Assembly: GCA_045644725.1 (NCBI GenBank)
Contig: JAZRHK010000008.1
Coordinates: 1-8,920, forward strand
Origin: CAAGNP01 sp045644725
Lineage (GTDB): Bacteria > Bacteroidota > Bacteroidia > Bacteroidales > UBA932
DNA length: 8,920 nucleotides
Reading direction: 5' to 3'
The position numbers were made by a program, and so were the translations under genes. Below are positions 7,192-8,920 of this stretch, one piece after another; positions within the stretch are counted from its first letter, which is position 1; the number at the start of each line of letters is the position of its first letter. The notes beneath the pieces are model-generated. The model made no database searches and was not told the origin of the DNA. It saw only the letters and a list, made by a program, of their open reading frames with translations.

Positions 7192-7927
7192 TGATTAGCC
7201 AGTCGTAACCCCTCTGTTCTACCTCCAGTGCAAGCTCCTTACCGGCAGTTTTGATAATTTGTCCTTTGTAGAGGATGTGAACCACATCCGGCACGATATA
7301 GTCGAGCAATCTCTGATAGTGCGTAATCACGATAAACGCATTGTCGGGTCTTTTGAGATTGTTGACACCTGTAGCCACTATTCTGAGGGCATCCACGTCA
7401 AGACCGCTGTCGGTCTCATCAAGTATGGCAAGTCTTGGCTCAAGCATAGCCATCTGGAAGATCTCATTTCTCTTCTTCTCACCCCCTGAAAAGCCCACAT
7501 TTACCCCACGTGATGAAAATGAACTGTCCATACCCACGATAGCCATCTTCTCCCTCATCAGTTTAAGGAATTGGGCCGAGGTCAAAGGCTCCAAACCTTT
7601 TTGTTTCCTGTGTTCATTTACAGCACTTTTCATAAAGTTCACGTTTGACACTCCAGGAATTTCTATGGGATATTGGAATCCGAGGAAAACACCTGCCCAA
7701 GATCTCTCTTCTGGGCTGAGTTCCAGCAGATTATGGCCATCAAGGACCACTTCACCCTCTGTTACCTCGAAAGTATCGCGTCCGGCAAGCACCGAAGAGA
7801 GAGTGGATTTGCCTGAACCGTTAGGCCCCATAATAGCGTGAATTTCACCCTCTTTAACATTTAAGTTAATCCCTCTTAATATCTCTTTTTCCCCTACTTT
7901 TGCGTGAAGATTTTTAATTGTCAGCAT
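7184..7927 (-). CDS. sufC: Fe-S cluster assembly ATPase SufC
   Basis: SufC is the ABC-type ATPase that drives conformational change in the SufBC2D scaffold; it is cytosolic and not a membrane transporter. From the chosen start it has 247 residues, close to the usual length. Seen: Walker A GPNGSGKST (34-42), Q-loop Gln85, signature FSGGEKK (146-152), Walker B LAILDE ending at E171 followed by TDSGLD, and H-loop His203 in ITHYQR. FSGGEKKRNE and DETDSGLD are characteristic of SufC. I chose the ATG at 7927 over the in-frame ATG at 7942 because GGAGGG stands 7 nt upstream of it and MLTIKNLHA is the typical family N-terminus. The ATG overlaps the pnuC-like stop (ATGCTGA), and the gene's end overlaps the sufD start. 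Confidence 0.96.
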   Translation of the reverse strand: MLTIKNLHAKVGEKEILRGINLNVKEGEIHAIMGPNGSGKSTLSSVLAGRDTFEVTEGEVVLDGHNLLELSPEERSWAGVFLGFQYPIEIPGVSNVNFMKSAVNEHRKQKGLEPLTSAQFLKLMREKMAIVGMDSSFSSRGVNVGFSGGEKKRNEIFQMAMLEPRLAILDETDSGLDVDALRIVATGVNNLKRPDNAFIVITHYQRLLDYIVPDVVHILYKGQIIKTAGKELALEVEQRGYDWLING

Positions 7928-8574
7928 TTTGTTTCCCTCCATTCTTTTTTCCAGGTATTGAAACCCAGAATGGCATTCATCCAGTACAAAGCACTTACTA
8001 TAGGCATAAATACCAGACCTGCCGAAACGTATAATATAATGTTAGTAGTATTTACAATAATCCAAGCTCCCCAGCAGTCAAGCTTCTTCTGAGCAGACAG
8101 ATACTGGGCAGTAAACATAGCACCCATAACACAGGCATCCAGGAATGGCCTGCGTGCAGGGGGGAATACTTCCGGAAACTGGCCCGAAATCCATTGCATG
8201 AAGAATCCCCACGCCATTGTGAAGAGAACAATTCCTCCCACGAACATAAGGCGCTCCCTGTTGTTGAGAACAGTGACCTTGAGTTCCCTCTTCTTATTCT
8301 CCTCATCCTTGGCCGGATGGGTCCAGCGATAGTGCCCGAGGATGGTAAAAGCAAGAGATATGGGCTGAAGAAGCATACTTGAATAAAGGTGCTTCTGGAT
8401 GAACATGGTAAAGAGCAATATTGCGTAAATATAGCCGAACCAGAAGTTGATACTTTTACCCCTTCCGGCCAAAAACACATTTGTTAAACCAAATAATACT
8501 GAGACCAGTTCAAGCAAACTGACCCCAACGCCTCCAAGGGTAAAAATTATAAAGTCTGTACTTAGTATTCCCAT
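7921..8574 (-). CDS. PnuC-family vitamin/nucleoside membrane transporter
   Basis: This is an inner-membrane protein of 217 residues resembling the PnuC family, facilitators that import nicotinamide riboside and, in some branches, thiamine or other vitamins that are then trapped by phosphorylation. Hydrophobic segments sit near residues 13-35, 42-58, 65-80, 107-128, 145-160, 168-185 and 188-205, consistent with about seven helices. A charged cytoplasmic-type loop (86-108, Lys/Glu-rich) separates the first three from the rest. W168, W171 and N175 (WGAWIIVN) occupy the aromatic/Asn region associated with substrate binding, GHYRW is at 80-84, and the end GFNTWKKEW matches the usual PnuC terminus. 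The substrate cannot be read from the sequence: nicotinamide riboside and thiamine (PnuT-type) are both plausible. The gene sits between sufB and sufC, 7 nt after sufB, with AGGA 10 nt before its ATG, and it overlaps sufC by 7 bp, so co-expression with SUF is likely. Confidence 0.82.
   Translation of the reverse strand: MGILSTDFIIFTLGGVGVSLLELVSVLFGLTNVFLAGRGKSINFWFGYIYAILLFTMFIQKHLYSSMLLQPISLAFTILGHYRWTHPAKDEENKKRELKVTVLNNRERLMFVGGIVLFTMAWGFFMQWISGQFPEVFPPARRPFLDACVMGAMFTAQYLSAQKKLDCWGAWIIVNTTNIILYVSAGLVFMPIVSALYWMNAILGFNTWKKEWRETKC
7935..7940 (-). promoter_or_regulatory. Ribosome binding site of sufC
   Basis: On the minus strand this reads GGAGGG, 7 nt before the ATG at 7927. It lies within the last codons of the upstream transporter gene. 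It is the strongest Shine-Dalgarno I found at a gene start here, and it decides the sufC start in favour of the shorter 247-residue form. Confidence 0.7.
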
Positions 8575-8581
8575 AATCCCA

Positions 8582-8920
8582 CTATCCTACACTACCCTCC
8601 AGAGATACTTGCAGGAGCTTCTGCGCCTCCACTGCAAACTCCATTGGGAGATGGTTAATAACTTCTCTTGTATATCCTCCGATAATAAGACCCACTGCGT
8701 CTTCAGCTGTGATACCCCTCTGGGTACAATAGAACAACTGGTCCTCGCTGATTTTCGAGGTAGTCGCCTCATGCTCGGTCACGGCAGTCATATTTTGTGA
8801 CTCCACCACAGGGAATGTATGGGCTCCACACTTGACCCCGAGGAGAAGCGAATCGCATTGCGAAAAGTTTTTCGCATTGTCCGCCCCCGGAAGGATCTTG
8901 ATCAGAACACGATAGCTGTT
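8582..8920 (-). CDS. sufB: Fe-S cluster assembly scaffold SufB, C-terminal part only
   Basis: SufB is the main scaffold on which Fe-S clusters are built, working with SufC and SufD. Only the last 112 residues are visible; the start lies beyond the right edge. The fragment matches the SufB C-terminus closely: SQCDSLLLG, VKCGAHTFP, EHEATTSKI, EDQLFYCTQRGI and EFAVEAQKLL. The cysteine of SQCDS (visible residue 22) lies 90 residues before the end, exactly as C405 does in E. coli SufB, where it is the proposed sulfur acceptor. The EHE triplet at 49-51 aligns with E. coli E432-H433-E434, also implicated in cluster formation. The TAG stop is followed 7 nt later by the transporter ATG, so this is the upstream gene of the cluster seen here. 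Confidence 0.95.
   Translation of the reverse strand, partial: NSYRVLIKILPGADNAKNFSQCDSLLLGVKCGAHTFPVVESQNMTAVTEHEATTSKISEDQLFYCTQRGITAEDAVGLIIGGYTREVINHLPMEFAVEAQKLLQVSLEGSVG

Noticed and set aside
7341..7841. 166-codon plus-strand reading frame opposite sufC
   Set aside because: It lies antisense to well-conserved ABC ATPase motifs, has Ser/Pro/Arg-rich low-information composition, and resembles no known family.
7928..7942. ATG at 7942 as the sufC start
   Set aside because: It would lengthen the overlap with the transporter to 22 bp and adds five residues atypical of SufC; the ATG at 7927 has the strong GGAGGG.
8052..8480. 142-codon minus-strand frame overlapping the PnuC-like gene
   Set aside because: It is an alternative frame of the transporter gene, rich in Ser/Arg/Cys, with no recognisable domain; the transporter frame has coherent membrane segments.
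1..8920. Mobile elements, CRISPR, tRNA/rRNA, toxin-antitoxin or defence genes
   Set aside because: Both strands were read; coding sequence of recognised housekeeping families fills nearly the whole window, and no supporting repeats, RNA folds or domains were seen.

Overview
This window comes from a bacterial chromosome, most likely a member of the Bacteroidota and probably an anaerobic or microaerophilic Bacteroidales. The basis is an unsplit alpha-type DNA polymerase III, a SUF-only Fe-S assembly operon, an adenosylcobalamin-dependent ribonucleotide reductase, and mostly weak or absent Shine-Dalgarno sites in A-rich leaders. This placement is inferred from gene content and protein character; no database was consulted.

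Layout. Positions 1-2757 (+) hold the 3' three quarters or so of dnaE, whose start lies left of the window. Everything else is on the minus strand. Read in the direction of transcription from the right edge, it runs: the C-terminal 112 residues of sufB, a PnuC-family vitamin transporter, sufC, sufD, a 93-bp intergenic leader, nrdJ (class II ribonucleotide reductase), and ispE (MEP-pathway kinase). ispE meets dnaE tail to tail, and their stop codons physically overlap. Coding density is nearly total. The only real intergenic stretch is 6079-6171. I see no tRNA, rRNA, CRISPR array, insertion sequence, prophage or broken gene.

How the genes fit together. SufB, SufC and SufD form the scaffold and ATPase complex that builds Fe-S clusters. 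NrdJ makes deoxyribonucleotides without oxygen or an iron cofactor, using cobalamin. IspE performs the ATP-dependent step of isoprenoid-precursor synthesis, a pathway whose last two enzymes (IspG and IspH, not in this window) are Fe-S proteins. The membrane transporter between sufB and sufC is tightly packed: there are 7 nt after sufB, and its last codons carry the ribosome binding site and start codon of sufC. It is therefore probably co-expressed with the SUF machinery.

Most of the window is conserved housekeeping sequence, and I do not see a clearly new defence or mobile system. The points most worth a second look are the vitamin transporter inside the suf operon, the short SufD with a cysteine-rich tail, and the nrdJ leader, which carries a 14-bp hairpin and three copies of a small palindrome.
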